Shown piece by piece: positions 30,638 through 43,519 of a stretch of 64,000 nt of DNA. The translations under genes and the position numbers were made by a program. Location of the stretch: contig CM046331.1 of assembly GCA_025403435.1 (NCBI GenBank), positions 31,963,893 to 32,027,892 on the forward strand, in the 5' to 3' direction. Within the stretch, counting starts at the first letter, position 1. Every line of letters begins with the position of its first letter. The notes below the pieces were generated by a model, which worked only from the letters and a program-made list of their open reading frames with translations, did no database searches and was not told the origin of the DNA. Source of the DNA: Artocarpus heterophyllus (Eukaryota; Streptophyta; Magnoliopsida; Rosales; Moraceae).

Positions 30638-30810
30638 TCTTTTTTATAAATCATTAAAAAAAAACACACACACACATTCCAACAAACTGATATTTAAAAA
30701 TTTGGAAAGCAAAAAAATTGACATTGCATATTTATGCAAGTAATCGTTTTAAATCTTAAAATCACATCAAAAGAAAAATATATGCGTATTCATAAAACGT
30801 AACCACCGCG

Positions 30811-30817
30811 CCCCCCC

Positions 30818-30875
<58 letters not shown>
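30811..30875. repeat. Long poly-C then poly-T run
   Basis: A run of C (30811-30852, broken only by one A) passes directly into 23 T (30853-30875). Such a run is rare in plant DNA and its length is unlikely to be exact. Confidence 0.95.
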
Positions 30876-31332
30876 GCCCTAACAAAAATTCTCATAATAA
30901 TAATAACAATAATTGATATCATGATTATATTTTTTTTTCTTTTGGCTAAAGAATAATTGATAGCATGATTAGAAAAGCTACAAAACTCCCAACGAAAGCA
31001 AACTACTACCTAGGAGAGGTGACCATCCTATCACGTTTTATAGATTTTGAATTTTTCTATAATAATAGAAAATAAAATAAAATCATGTTATTTGTTACTT
31101 TACGGGAAAGGTATGTCGTCTTTGTATCCTAGAAAGTAGTGAGAGAAAGAGAGTTAGAGAGAGAGTATTACTAATATCATTGTTTTGGAAGTAACAGAAA
31201 CAAGACAAATGGCATAATATCGTCAAAAAAGTACAATTGCCTCGCTTCTTCTTCACCATATTTATATTCCTTCTGAGATTTGTGTCTATTCATAATTTCT
31301 CTTCTCTTGTTTATCACACAAAACACACACAT

Positions 31333-31365
<33 letters not shown>

Positions 31366-31459
31366 GATACGTGTGTTTGTAGATTATTAACCCGACGTTG
31401 AAATAAGATTGTCAAATTGAATATACGTAGTGGGGTTGTGGGGTTAGATTGAAAAAAAT

Positions 31460-31490
<31 letters not shown>

Positions 31491-31518
31491 ATAAATCAAT
31501 ATAAGAATTTGGATTGAT
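30876..31518. other. Intergenic and upstream region of the nucleotide-sugar transporter
   Basis: It holds (CA)n/(TA)n microsatellites at about 31318-31365 and (TA)n(TG)n at about 31460-31491, just ahead of the start codon, probably inside the promoter or 5' UTR. No clear TATA box other than the microsatellite was found. Confidence 0.4.
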
Positions 31519-34120
31519 ATGATAATGGGAATGCTTGGTTCGTTTTTTGGAGGGAAGGTTAGAAAGTTCATCATCAAGATCAAGAGGAAAGACAGTGATG
31601 CAGGAGAAGCAGGTAATTTGTTTCTAATATGACCATTAAAAAAAATTATTGATTTTTATTTTATTTTCATTGTTTTAATGTGGTTTTGCACCTTTAGTTT
31701 TCAAAATCTTTTAGTGAAATCTGGGTTTTTGTTCTTCTAAAAAAATGAGAATAATAATGGAGAATTCTTAAAGCCCAATCTTGTTTTTTTATATTGTTTT
31801 CGACCAGTTAATAAATTTACTTTTTGATTCTGTTTTGTTGGTAATGATGATATATAACTTGTTTTAGGAGTAATGATATTTCGTTAACATTGTTTGATCC
31901 TCATTATAATCGTTAATCATGATTTTTTTTCTTTGTTACGTTATAGTCACTGTTTATTAATGTGATTTTGGTTTAGTGGTTTTGCAAATTCTTCATCTGA
32001 TTAATCTGGGTTTTTTTTATTTTTTACTTTTTACTGAGAATTTCTCTGTTCTTTCAATAAGAAGAGAAATTGTATTTGGTAGTTCTGAACATTCTATTAA
32101 TCTGGCAAATAGTTCTATTGCTTGTGACAATGAAAGGGTCTTAGAGAGAGAGAGAGAAACAAACACACACAAACAAACCAAAAGTTTGCCCTATACAAAG
32201 GAATGTGTGATCAATCTCTAAAATAAGTTTTTTTGTCATCTCCTCTTTTGAGTTATTTTTATGTTGTAGCTTCTCACATTGCAAAATTAGCAGGTAAAGC
32301 TCTTGAGGAGCTCAGAAGTAGTCTCTACAACGAAATTCGAACTTCCGAAGGAGCCAAGCGCCAACAGCAGCGGTTTTGTGGCCCGGTCATCGCTATGACC
32401 TTCAACTTCATGGTGGCTGTTGGAATCATTCTGGCCAACAAATTGGTCTGAAAATCTTTTTCCATGTCTTCTTGCTTGTAATATAGTTATATATGTATTG
32501 TTACTTTTGCTCCATGTCTTGCAATCAGTTGAGTTTTTCTTCTTCTTCTAGGTAATGGGAAGAATTGGATTCAATTTCCCAATCTTTCTCACACTAATCC
32601 ATTACATAACAGCTTGGATTCTACTTGCAATATTCAAAGCACTCACGATTCTGCCCGTTTCCCCGCCTTCGAAAACCACTCCTTTCTCTGCTCTCTTCTC
32701 CTTGGGAGCTATCATGGCTTTTGCTTCTGGTCTTGCCAATACCAGCTTAAAACACAACAGGTCTTTTCTTAGTAATGATTCTTTACATTTTTCTCTTTGC
32801 CTTTTGTTAGCTTGGGGTTCGGGAGATTTGAACACTGATATGTGAAATTACCGCTATGCTAAGCTTGCAACCACACTTCTTTTATATTGCAGTGTGGGGT
32901 TCTACCAGATGGCTAAAATTGCTGTCACTCCAACTATTGTTTTCGCCGAGTTCATCCTCTTCAAGAAAACTATTTCTTTCAAAAAGGTAATTAAGACGGC
33001 ATAAAAAAATTTGCTCATGTAACAGGGCAATTTTTCGTTAGTTTTTTTTTAGAATGGTTTGTGATTCTTGTGTTTTAGACGAGACATTTACATATCTATT
33101 TCTGCTTCTTGCAGGTTTTGTCTTTGGTTGTTGTTTCAGCAGGTGTGGCAATTGCAACTGTCACAGACTTAGAGTTCAATCTATTTGGGGCCATAATCGC
33201 CATTGCGTGGATAATCCCGAGCGGGACAAACAAAATCCTATGGTCTAATTTGCAACAGACTGCCAATTGGACAGCCCTCGCGTGAGCATTCTCTCTCTCT
33301 CACAATCTGATAAGCTAAAAGGTGAACTCATTGACATTTTGAACTTCAAATAAATTTCTTTTGGACTTCTAGGTTGATGTGGAAGACAACCCCAGTTACC
33401 ATTTTCTTCTTGGTAGCTTTGATGCCATGGTTGGACCCACCAGGAATACTTTCCTTCAAGTGGGATATTCACAACTCAACCGCCATTCTCTTATCTGCTC
33501 TTCTTGGTTTTCTCCTCCAATGGTCTGGAGCTTTAGCACTTGGGTAATACTTTCCTTTCTACCAAACAACTTTTAGTCACAGAAGTTCTCTTCCAACTTT
33601 CAAGCTGGGCGAATTTGGTGGTGGAGTCCAAAAAACAAAAGACCTTGTTGGTGCTAAATAGTTTTGGACCGTCATATATTCATCTTTATTCTAATGTGAT
33701 TAAACGTTTAGAAACGCATAGTATCAACAAAAGATTTCCTATCACAGGACTTCACTTTAGTGCACACACAATTGCTTCAATTATGAGTCCTCTCTTAGCT
33801 TCCTAGACTTGTTTAGAGGAAACTAATGACGACCATTTCTTTTCATCCTTTTACACAGAGCAACCTCTGCAACTTCTCATGTTGTGCTTGGACAGTTCAA
33901 AACCTGTGTACTACTACTAGGAAGCTATTTTATCTTCAACTCGGATCCCGGGTTTGTGAGCTTCTGTGGGGCTATTGCCGCTCTTTGTGGTATGACCATT
34001 TACACATCACTCAACCTGAAGGAGAAACATGAAAGCTCCAGCAAGCAGCCTTCTTCAAAACCAACAAGTGTCCAAGAAGTTGCAAAGTTGGATGTAAAGG
34101 ACAACTCAAATGTTGTCTAA
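31519..34120 (+). CDS. TPT/NST-type nucleotide-sugar transporter
   Basis: Seven exons: 31519-31612, 32270-32445, 32552-32760, 32893-32986, 33115-33281, 33373-33543, 33859-34120; 390 residues. ATGs at 31519, 31525 and 31531 are in frame; I took the first. After a basic N-terminus (VRKFIIKIKRKDSD) come about ten hydrophobic segments: AMTFNFMVAVGIILANKLV, FPIFLTLIHYITAW, FSLGAIMAFASGL, KIAVTPTIVFAEFIL, VLSLVVVSAGVAIATVTDLE and others, with GTNKILWSNLQQ and a hydrophilic Ser/Lys-rich C-tail. This is the drug/metabolite superfamily, triose-phosphate translocator branch, resembling the plant 'nucleotide-sugar uncharacterized transporters'. It is probably a Golgi antiporter exchanging nucleotide sugar for a nucleoside monophosphate; the substrate is unknown. 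Exon 2 may instead start at 32288 (shorter by six residues). The donors at 32446 (GTCTGA) and 32761 (GTCTTT) are weak. Confidence 0.92.
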
Positions 34121-35312
34121 ACTAAGAGGACAACATATGAAATTTGTGTTCAGAGGAAGTGTCTAGGCGCATATAGAAGAGAAACCCCTGTAATCTCCCA
34201 TGTTTTATTCTTGGGAGTCGGATCAATTTCGAGCATGAACTCAAAAACTTGAAGACGAGTAATTGAAATCGGCAGTTTTGGATTTACTCGAGTCGGCTCA
34301 TAAAAACAAATGTACAGATTCATTTTACTGGTTCCAGTTTAGAATATTTTTTTAAAACACGGTGTACTTTGGCTCCTATCTTGCTACAGTTTCCGATCGA
34401 TTCCTCTTGTCCGCATAAGGCTACACCAAGTGTGGTTTGTTTTTATGACTTGGTCTTGGATGCTAATAGATGAAAACATGAACTAAGATCCCTTGCCATT
34501 TCACCGGTGATCTCAAAACATAAAATACACATCTAATCGCCTTTATATTCAGGAAAAAAAAAGGAAGCAAAGAAAGGGATTTGATTTTAAGATGATAGGT
34601 TTCGTGGAGATTTTCAATGTGGTGGGCTATTGAATTGCCCAATCCTTGGTCACTTTCTAAATAGGTGAATAATGCTCGTAAATTAAAAAATTTGTGAGTG
34701 CTTAAAATAACATAATTAATAGACATCTGATGATTCTTCATTTATGGCTCTTAGGAAAACGTTTGCAAACAAACACCTACTTCCATGGGAAAATATTTGC
34801 CACTTGCAAAAAAGATAAGAAACAACCAACAAAACAAAATAAAAGTGCCACTTCTCATATATTATCACTTACAACCTTATAACTCAACATTGTTGCTATG
34901 GAAATATACAGGCGAGATATCAGAAAAAGGAAAAATTGGTAAATCCCACCTATTCTATCATTCTCTTCTCTTCAATTCCTATATTATATCTTCAGGAATT
35001 ACTAAAAGGTCACTACTACCCATCCAAAAAGGGAAAGTAAAAAAGCCAAATGAAAAGGGCTGAGGGGGAACACAACATCAAGAAAAGGCTAAAGCCAAAA
35101 AAAAAAAGGAAGAAACCCTAAATCTATCCCCCTCATTTTCTTAATTGGTCAGTTCTTAAATACCCCCAACAAAGATTCATATCAAAAATTCAGGGCCGCT
35201 TCTAATATTTACACTCAAGATCAGGCCCCCAGCCCAAAAATCTTTCATCTTGATCCAAACCACACTTTAAGCGTGATACTCCATTGTGGCCTTCGAAAAA
35301 GTTTATTACCAA
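34121..35312. other. Convergent 3' UTR region
   Basis: It lies between the stop codons of two genes that face each other (plus-strand transporter, minus-strand GIP1-like). It should contain both 3' UTRs; no other feature was recognised. Confidence 0.5.
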
Positions 35313-38300
35313 TCAGAAAGCAGCGTTCCAATTAATTTGTGCGGACTGAGGCTGCTGATAAGCACCGGAAGGGGGTCCTATGGTTTCGATAGTTCCAGCC
35401 ATAGCTTGAGATTGCTGCAAGAGTGTTGACGGCGTGGTCATAGCATGACCATGGGGGAAAATCCCAGCAAAGGTACCGTGACCGGACTGCTGAGGGGAGA
35501 AAGCAATATGTCCCTGAGGGAGATTGTACAGGGAATTCACCTGCAAGCTGGGCATGTCTTGTCCTGCAGCATGAATCCAAACAGCTGAACATTCAGTCTG
35601 CAAAGAAAACAACATGAAGCAATCTATTAGCTATTGCAATTAGACAATCAACAATTTCACAAGGAAAGAAATATACAAATCAGGAACCAAAGCTTAGTTT
35701 GGGATGTTTTCTTTGGAAGAAGTGCTAGACAAAGTAGTAGAAGAAATCAAAAGTTAAATATGCTAGTTTCTCAAAATAATTGTAAAGTGCATTGGGATCT
35801 TGGCAAAGGTCCTTTTCTTTTTCTTTTTTCTTTCTTTTTTTTAATTTTTTTTTTACTTTAACAAGAATACTATCTACACCGTGTTACTTTCGGGGCCTCT
35901 AAAAGATTCTGGCCGAAAGGTCTACTTCTATCCAAAAATAAAACATAGCACATGCAATGACAGCTTGTATTTCATTGAAGTAAAGAAAAACCCACTAGTT
36001 GTCCGGTGGTGTAGATTTGGTTTTCCTTCAAGTGAGATGCCACTAGATCTTCGTTACCCATAGAGCTTCCGGATGTAACTGGCTGAGCGTAACCAACAGC
36101 GGCAGTAAGAAAGGAACCCACAGGCTGAATACCGATATGAGTTGGGTTTGTACCATTGTTCCCTGGCTTGAACTGTGGAAGAGAGAATTTGACCCCAGTG
36201 GGTGCTGGTTGGAGATACACATTCCCGGTTGAAGGTTGTGGAGGAAACCCATTATAGCTTAGGAACTGGTGCATTGGCGACATATAAAACGGAGATAGGT
36301 ATTGGCTATATGGAAAGAAGCTAGGGTATGTCTGCCTGAAATCAGGAACCGTCTGTGGAGACACAGGAATTGAGTTTGGCAGCGGTGGAGATACATTTGT
36401 GCTAGGTGGGGGACGAGAATTCCCGCTCTGCAATGTGTCTTAGAACGCATCAGTGACATCTTACAGAAAATAACTTGGAAGAAAAGGTTAGAAAGTACTA
36501 ATAAAAAACAAAATTAAAAGAATTCTGTTATAAATTTATCTATAAGCTAATCTAAGACTAGGGTAACCGATCGCTGCGTTTCCCCATTAATGGAATTTTT
36601 TAATGAAAACACAAATGGATTTCTCTCCCAAAGATTATGAATGCTCAAAATATTACCAATTGTAGCCAGCACACAGAAATTTTATCCACGCTGACACACA
36701 CAATTTATCAAAATCAATCCCTAACATGAAGATGAACCTAAAGAGAGAAAAAGAGGGAAAAAAAAAAAACTATTGAGAAACAGGATCAGAAAGCTTACGG
36801 CAAAGTTAGGGACATGAGATTCATAAGCCTGAGTTTCATGTCCTTCCATTTGTACAAGCTGGTTCCCAACCATGGGAGGCATGATACCAAGACCATTGCT
36901 GGTCCCATTTATGGCAGACAGGTTCTGAGGGCCTTCCGGAGGAAACTGTGTCTCCTGCTTCAACTGTTCAACCTTTGAATCTGTACTATCCTCAGAAGGT
37001 GGCAATTTCTCAAGAACATGAGGCAAAGACTGTGAATTATCATCGAGATAATCGCCTTGCACAATTGAGGATACATTTTGATCGCTGCGCAAAAAACACA
37101 ACAACTCAGATAAGAAAATGCGGAAATAACAAGGATTTCTATATTTAAAGCTACCAAAAACAAGTGAACAAACAGAAGTTTGAGCAAGCGACCTATAACT
37201 TAATTCTATCATCATCTCTACATGCTTGTTCTACAATTTCCGATACATTATATACATACACACACTTTACACAACAACAACAGCAGCAACAACAAACACA
37301 CATTGCCACGAGAAAACCTAGAACGGGTTTTTCTCCAGTCCCAAAATATTAAACCAAACGCAGCTGAATCTCTTAAGGATTCATTTGCAGTCTACTCGCA
37401 CCATGTGCATACACACAAATGAACCTGAAAAAAGCCGCACTAAAAATTAGCACATTACTCTTTTCCTCTTTCTATAAGAGAACAAATGAAGTCAACTTTG
37501 ATTCAATCCCCTGATTCGAAAAAATTGAATCATTAAACTATAACCATGAAATATATTGGAAATTTAAAAATACTTTCTTGCTATCATGAAGAAGAAATTT
37601 CCAACAGGAAAGAGAACCGAGAGATAATACGAAACTACACATAAAACCAAACAAAATGCAGAAGTTAGATAGGTTAAACAATTCACCAACCTAGGAGAAG
37701 GTTCTTTAGAAGCTTCACCGCCATCATCAGAAGATTCAGCGACACCCATGTTATCATCAGCACCAAAACTGACTGACTCCACTTTTGGTCCAAAAGAAGC
37801 ATCAAAGCTTCCAAAAGTCAATCCACTCTTCAAAGCTTCTGGGACTTGAAAATGATTTGGAAAAGTAACATGTTGCCCATCAGAAACATGCGACTCGCTA
37901 GTCGATTGAGAGCTAATTTCGGCTGCAATAGCAGCAACCTCTGATGTGATAGCTGTTAATAGAAACGAAACAAAGTGAGCAAGCCACTTACTTAAGTAAT
38001 AACAAATACGAAACCGGTCACACATACCTTTCACAAATAACAGTTCGGACAGATTAATAAAAGTGGTGCTTTAGACAAACAATAATATTTGAACCAAACA
38101 AACATCAGCATCAAGAAACATGACAAAATCCTGAATACAAGTGCATCAGAATATGATATGATGAGATTGAAGAAAAGGAAGAAAGCTCCATATGGGAAAG
38201 CGTGCCTTTAAAGCAACATTTTATGCTGACAACATAAAAGAAAATCACAGCAAAAGGGGCAAGAAGCTCTTGAGGTGACTGGCTATCACCATCAGAAAAA

Positions 38301-40477
38301 AGGTCAGTTAGCCAAATTACCTTCAAGGGTTAACAGAGGAGGAGGAGGTTGCGAAGTCTCAGATGTCTTTGGCTTGCTTGGACTCTTGTTATGCACGGCC
38401 CCATTCACAGCTTTGTCACTTTCTGGCTGACCCGAACTAACATTGTCCTTCAAAACAGTTTTCTTTTCATCAATATGACTGGGTTCAGCAGCCAACTTTT
38501 GCCTCCCTGCTTCATTTTCTGCCGTACTTGCACCATCCGAAGGTGTAGAAAGAGAATCTGAAGAGTGAACACCAGATATCGGATTGAGCAGATGCTGATC
38601 AGATTTTTGTTGCTCAGTGTCCATTGAGCCAAAGGTAGGTGAAGAGGTCACACCAAGAGCAGCGGGTTGAGCAGATGCTGGCCCCAATTTGTTTACATCA
38701 CTAAGTGAAGGGCCTTCAGAATCAACGGATGATTTGGGGGCGTCATTGTGAGAAGTTCCACTAGATAGATTTGCGGTGCCATTAGATAAGGACGTTAATG
38801 ACCTGTGAAAAACAGGGAAATATAAATAAACCAAATAAAATATTTCCAAATCTAAAAAGCAATCTAGTACTGAACTAAGGATCTAAACCATTATACATTC
38901 AGGAATTGGAGATTACTTTGTGGCTCGGGGTGCAGCATTATTTTTTGTTCTCTGTAAAAATGGCAATGAAGGGGAACCTCTATCTGCAGTGTGATTAGCC
39001 CCATTTTCTCTTCTCACAGCATTCTTTCCGCCACCGGCATCTGAAAAGAGCCATTTACAAAAATCATATCAAATATCTGAGTTTAATTAATTCCTTGTGA
39101 AAGGAAAGAATGAAGCTGTTTTATGTGGAAGTGGAACAAACATATGCAAAGACCTAAAGTAGAGATGATTTTAAGGTTTCAAACACAATGAAGTAAGTGT
39201 GTTTACCTGAAGCAAAGTTAGAGCCATAATTTCCTTGCCCACCACCTCTAGCACCTCTCCTCTGCGTGCCCAGTGTTGGCCTTTCTTCAGATGCTTTGCT
39301 GTTTAAGTTCTACAATGGTGACAGCATCGTGTCATAAAGAGTCAAATAATTTCATTAATAGATCTCCACAAGCTGAATATTGAAGCCTAATCAACTTTGT
39401 ATAACTTATAAAAGCAATACTTTTAGATTAACTCATCCAATCTTACCTCCTTTCTCCGGTCACGTCTTCTTTTCACCTCATGAAATGTATCTGCCAACCA
39501 AACATTACTTACTTATTATGTTCAGGAACAAGAAAATGGCGCATACATTCTAACATGTAACAAACAAAATTATTCCCATCCCCCATCAACCTCATCTCGT
39601 ATTTTATTCATAAAATTTTCTTAATAGCGGAGTAAATAGATATGGCTGTTGGCGATGTTAGTCATTGAACTGTGATACTTTGATCCCTGTACTTTTCTAT
39701 TGGCCGATTACCCTGCAAATTCTTTTTTTTTTTTGGCAGTTTTGGTCCCTCAGCCTAAAAATGTCGACAGATTTATTCATTCAATTTTCTTGATGAGAGA
39801 TCAAATAGATATGAAATTTAGCTTCTCATCAACTTTAAGTTGGGGGAAAAAATAATAACTTCACTGCCTGCGGGACTAAACAAGATTAAACGATTTAATC
39901 CAACAACTAAACGTAATTACTATGTTCTCACCATGCTTGGATTTCTTAATCACAACAAATTAAAAGCCAAGCAACAAAAAAAATAAGTAACAAAAAGCTC
40001 AAACTTTTTTTATCAACTAACAAAACCCGGAAAGCTTGACCCCGAAGTAGCTAAAGCTCTTACTTTGCTAAAGTCGCCACTCCCAAAAGAGAACAAAAAA
40101 AATCCTATTTTTCTCTTAATTCCTTCCACTTTTCTCAGCAACCAATCCATGTGAAAAAAAAAACAAAAAAACCCCATAAACCCCATCGATCAAAAAAAAA
40201 AAAAGCCACCAAAAACCCCAAACCCAGATACACAAAAAACCCTAATGCGATACACAAACACATATAAATATATAAATACATATATACATATATGTATTAG
40301 ACCTAAATAAAGGAGCTTTTGGGCGGTCTCGTTGGGATCCATGGAGCACTCCGTAAGGACGGCGAAGATTTCATCGTCTCCGTGCTGTTTTCCGGTTATC
40401 TCTCTGATGTTTTGGATCAGCTTCCGTACATTGTTAGGGATTGAAACCCTAGAACCGCCAACGCCGCTGCTGCTCAT
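35313..40477 (-). CDS. GIP1: GBF-interacting protein 1-like
   Basis: Nine exons on the minus strand: 40477-40303, 39490-39447, 39309-39207, 39040-38917, 38802-38321, 37952-37691, 37084-36799, 36427-35996, 35597-35313; 730 residues, consistent phases. Residues about 10-75 (IPNNVRKLIQNIREITGKQH, DDEIFAVLTECSMDPNETAQ, LLYLDTFHEVKRRRDRRKE) are the GIP1_N/DUF1296 domain, a UBA/CUE-like fold. The rest is low in order: Ser-rich blocks, acidic patches, then a Pro/Gln/Tyr-rich C-terminus ending SAQINWNAAF. Arabidopsis GIP1 binds G-box factor GBF3 and raises its DNA binding; nuclear location is expected. The family name is secure, but which paralogue is not, and the length is somewhat below what I remember for the longer members, so an extra exon is possible. 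Confidence 0.9.
35692..35912. repeat. MITE-like element, family A, in GIP1-like intron 8
   Basis: It begins GCTTAGTTTGGGAT, has TCAAAATAATTGTAAAGTGC in the middle and ACCGTGTTACTTTCGGGGCC near the right end, matching the elements at 3229-3455 and 12352-12538. The right end is poorly defined. Confidence 0.4.
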
Positions 40478-40603
40478 ACTCTGGTTTTTTTGTGAGAGGA
40501 GAAAAGAGAAGAGAGACAGAAAGAGAGAGAAAGACTGTGTCTGTGTGTGACTTTTGTCAGAGAGAAAGAGGAGAGCGAGAGGACCGGAAAATGAACTTGA
40601 CCC

Positions 40604-40611
40604 TTATATAC
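40604..40611 (-). promoter_or_regulatory. Probable TATA box of the GIP1-like gene
   Basis: TATATAAG on the minus strand about 127 bp upstream of the ATG, with a CT-rich leader (minus strand) at 40500-40580 between them. Confidence 0.5.
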
Positions 40612-40744
40612 CATGTAATGTAATGTAATGAACTAGGGGGAAAATAAATGCGACGTTTATATAAAAGAAGTTCAAAAAAAACGATATTACATAATTACCC
40701 TGAAAAAATAAATGTGACATATGTGTTTTGGGTCATGTGTGACA

Positions 40745-40781
<37 letters not shown>

Positions 40782-41457
40782 ATAAATTTACGTGTTTTCA
40801 TGAGAGAGAGAATAAAATTGAATGTGTTTTCCTCGGGAAGAAAATGTATGCATGTTGTATGTTTTGTTTGAATACTTTGTTAGAACTAATTAGTTTTAAT
40901 TAACTACAGTATAAAATTTTTAATAATTATAATAAAAAAATAAAAAAAATAATATAACATGTAAAGCTCTTATATATTACAGTATTCAAACTAAAATTTT
41001 CAATTCCAACAGGTTTGCCAAACATCCTAATAATTTTTAATTTAAAAAAAGATCTTAATAATATTGCACATTTTAAAAATGTTAATCTAATTAAAAGATT
41101 TTTTTTCACAAATTAAAATATCTATTAGTGATATCTTTTCGTTCTTATAAAAAAATTCCCTTAAAAACAGAAAGAATTAAAAGTATCAGAGCAAATAATA
41201 AGAATAATAATAATGCAAGTGAAAGGGTTATGAAAGAGGAGGGCTCTAATTTTTATTTTACTTTTTTATGGTTTGGTGTATTTCACATGTGTCCACACAG
41301 TTACACATGGGATTGTACGAGTAACCTTAAAAATGTTTACACATGGGATTATAGTGTTATGTATTATTTTTTAAGGGGAAGAGTGATATATATTATGCAT
41401 GTTAGAAGGACCTATTTCTATAAGGCTTTATTTAAAAAATAAGTTGAAACTTTTTTC
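40612..41457. other. Intergenic with family B MITE-like sequence
   Basis: A (TA)n microsatellite lies at about 40747-40777. At about 40880-41035 there is a family B element (TACAGTATAAAATTTTTAAT, AACATGTAAAGCTCTTATAT, CAACAGGTTTGCCAAACATC). No gene was recognised. Confidence 0.4.
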
Positions 41458-42464
41458 GGGATATTAAGTAATGTTTTTGAGAAGTTTTTTCTCATTTTCA
41501 AAAACACATAAAACAAAAATGAAAACAAAAACATGTTTGGGTTAAATTTTGAAGAGAATAAAAATAAATTTTTTTTCAAAAACAACCAAAATCTCATAAA
41601 GCTTTTGAAAACCAAAAAAAATATATATGTTTTCACTTTTTTTTCTTCTTTCTTCTTGACCCAGGACCCTCTTTTCCTACTAGCCCCCCTTCATCTCCTC
41701 TTTATCTTACCCCATCAATGTACCACCCTTATTAATTGGCAGATCACGGCACCGCCTAGCTAGAGTAACCCTAACAACCGACTCCCCGACCTATGTCGTC
41801 TCCTCTGAGAGAGAGGGGTGGGGGTTGAGGTAGTGACGGTGGAGGAGGCGACTGTTGGAGGTCCATCTTCACCGGCGACTCCATAGACCCACTCTTACTG
41901 ACAACCGTAAAGACGATATAACCGACCAAGATTGTTGTCCTCCTCCCACCCTGTCATCTCTCCAGTAATTCTCCATGCCCGTCAAAGCTTGTCAGACGTC
42001 AAAGGCTTTCAACCATCATAGTCCGTTAGCCATCAATCTTCATCGAGTGCTCTCCACGGCTAGATCTCGTGGGCGGTCAAACTCTGCATTGAATGGGCCA
42101 CCAATTCTACGAGAAGGCCATCGATCTCCAGTAGGGTTGGGTCTGTCGTCTTCTTCACTGCAACTTAAGCCATCGAGTCGTCATCGATGTCATGCTCACC
42201 AGAGCAGAGGAAGACTTCTCCTCTCCATTTTATCATTAATAATAATAACTAAATTATTAATATATTAATAATTAGTTTTGTAAAATTAAATTTGGGTTTT
42301 ATTTATATCAATATTTTTAAAGAAAATATTTATTTTAGAAAACATAACGCCAATATACAACCAAACACAATTTCAAAAACTGTCTTAACATATTTTTCAA
42401 AACATTTTCATTTTTAGATTTTTCAAAAAACTAAAACCAAAATGAAAACACTACCAAACGGCCC
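41458..42464. mobile_element. MULE-like non-autonomous element with GC-rich core
   Basis: The right end, read on the minus strand, is GGGCCGTTTGGTAGTGTTTT; the left end GGGATATTAAGTAATGTTTT is a diverged copy. AT-rich terminal regions of 150-200 bp rich in GAAAATGAAAAC-type text flank a 600-bp core of much higher GC that codes for nothing recognisable. The element is bracketed by a perfect inverted 12-mer (AAGTTGAAACTT at 41441-41452 and its complement at 42469-42480). No convincing 9-bp target duplication was seen. Superfamily is inferred from the terminus style. Confidence 0.45.
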
Positions 42465-43519
42465 TTTTAAGTTTCAACTTGTTATAGTATAAAACTTTTA
42501 TATACTACAGTAGTTTATTACAATGTAAAACTCTTACATAGTACAATGTTTAAGTTTTAACTTTAAGTTCCAACTTACTTTTCCAAACTGAATGTAAATC
42601 TTTGTCTAAATATTCAAGTGTTTGTTAGCTTACGTGAGTTTTAAAGAGGAAAAAATGAGAAATTACAACGTAACATGTGCTATTGAGTCAAGAAAAATTC
42701 TGAAATTTAAATGCTATGTAATTGACCACATTACATATAAATAAAAGTTAATAAAAGGCTCATGAGATGTCTACCATAATTCATGTCATTAGATTTTTAA
42801 AAGCAATCTCAGTGTTTAATATCCCTCTTCCATCAATAAAATAATTTTATAAATCTTAAAGTGTGTTCGAGAAGTGTGGTCATGTTAGAGCTTTACACTA
42901 TAGCGATTTTTGCTTTTCATAGTAACATGTGAAAGCTACTATTTGTTGGCTGTAACCAACAGGCAAACACCCTATTATTGAACTATCGATCTTATGTTAA
43001 CTTTGATTTTTTTAAAAGTGGTTATTACACCCCTTCAATTAAATAAGTGTGTTAAAACTAGCAAAACAAATATATATGTGTTAAAAAAAGCACTAGTCTC
43101 ATTCAAATCTTTAAAAATTATATTTATAATAATGAACTAGGTCAATGAAGGTGTATTTGTAAAAGATCAGTTTCATATAAATCTTTTTTTTTTAAATAAT
43201 GAATTGTGGCATGAGATTATTAAAATGGGTAATGAAGGGTGTATTCATAAAGGAGAGTAAAATTTTCCATTTTAAACCCCACTAAAACAATAAAAATGAA
43301 AATTTTTAAACAAGAATTATATTTTGTAAAAAATTTAGAAAAAAGAAAAATCAACAAGAAACAAAATTGCAACATCCCCCACTTTGCGGTGGGCAGAAAT
43401 ACGTTCATACGTTCAAAATGAGTAATATTTCGTAAAATTGCTTTGATTAAATACAAATTTTCCTTATAAACCTTACATAAACTGTTAAATTTTTTTTCAA
43501 AAATATAAAAAAAAAAAAG
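42465..43519. other. Intergenic with family B MITE-like copies
   Basis: About 42469-42600 (CAACTTGTTATAGTATAAAA, GTAAAACTCTTACATAGTAC) and 42875-42975 (TTTACACTATAGCGATTTTT) belong to the same family as 40.9 kb. The rest is AT-rich with no gene. Confidence 0.35.

Noticed and set aside
37273..37303. CAA/CAG run as a polyglutamine segment
   Set aside because: It lies in an intron of the GIP1-like gene on the opposite strand.
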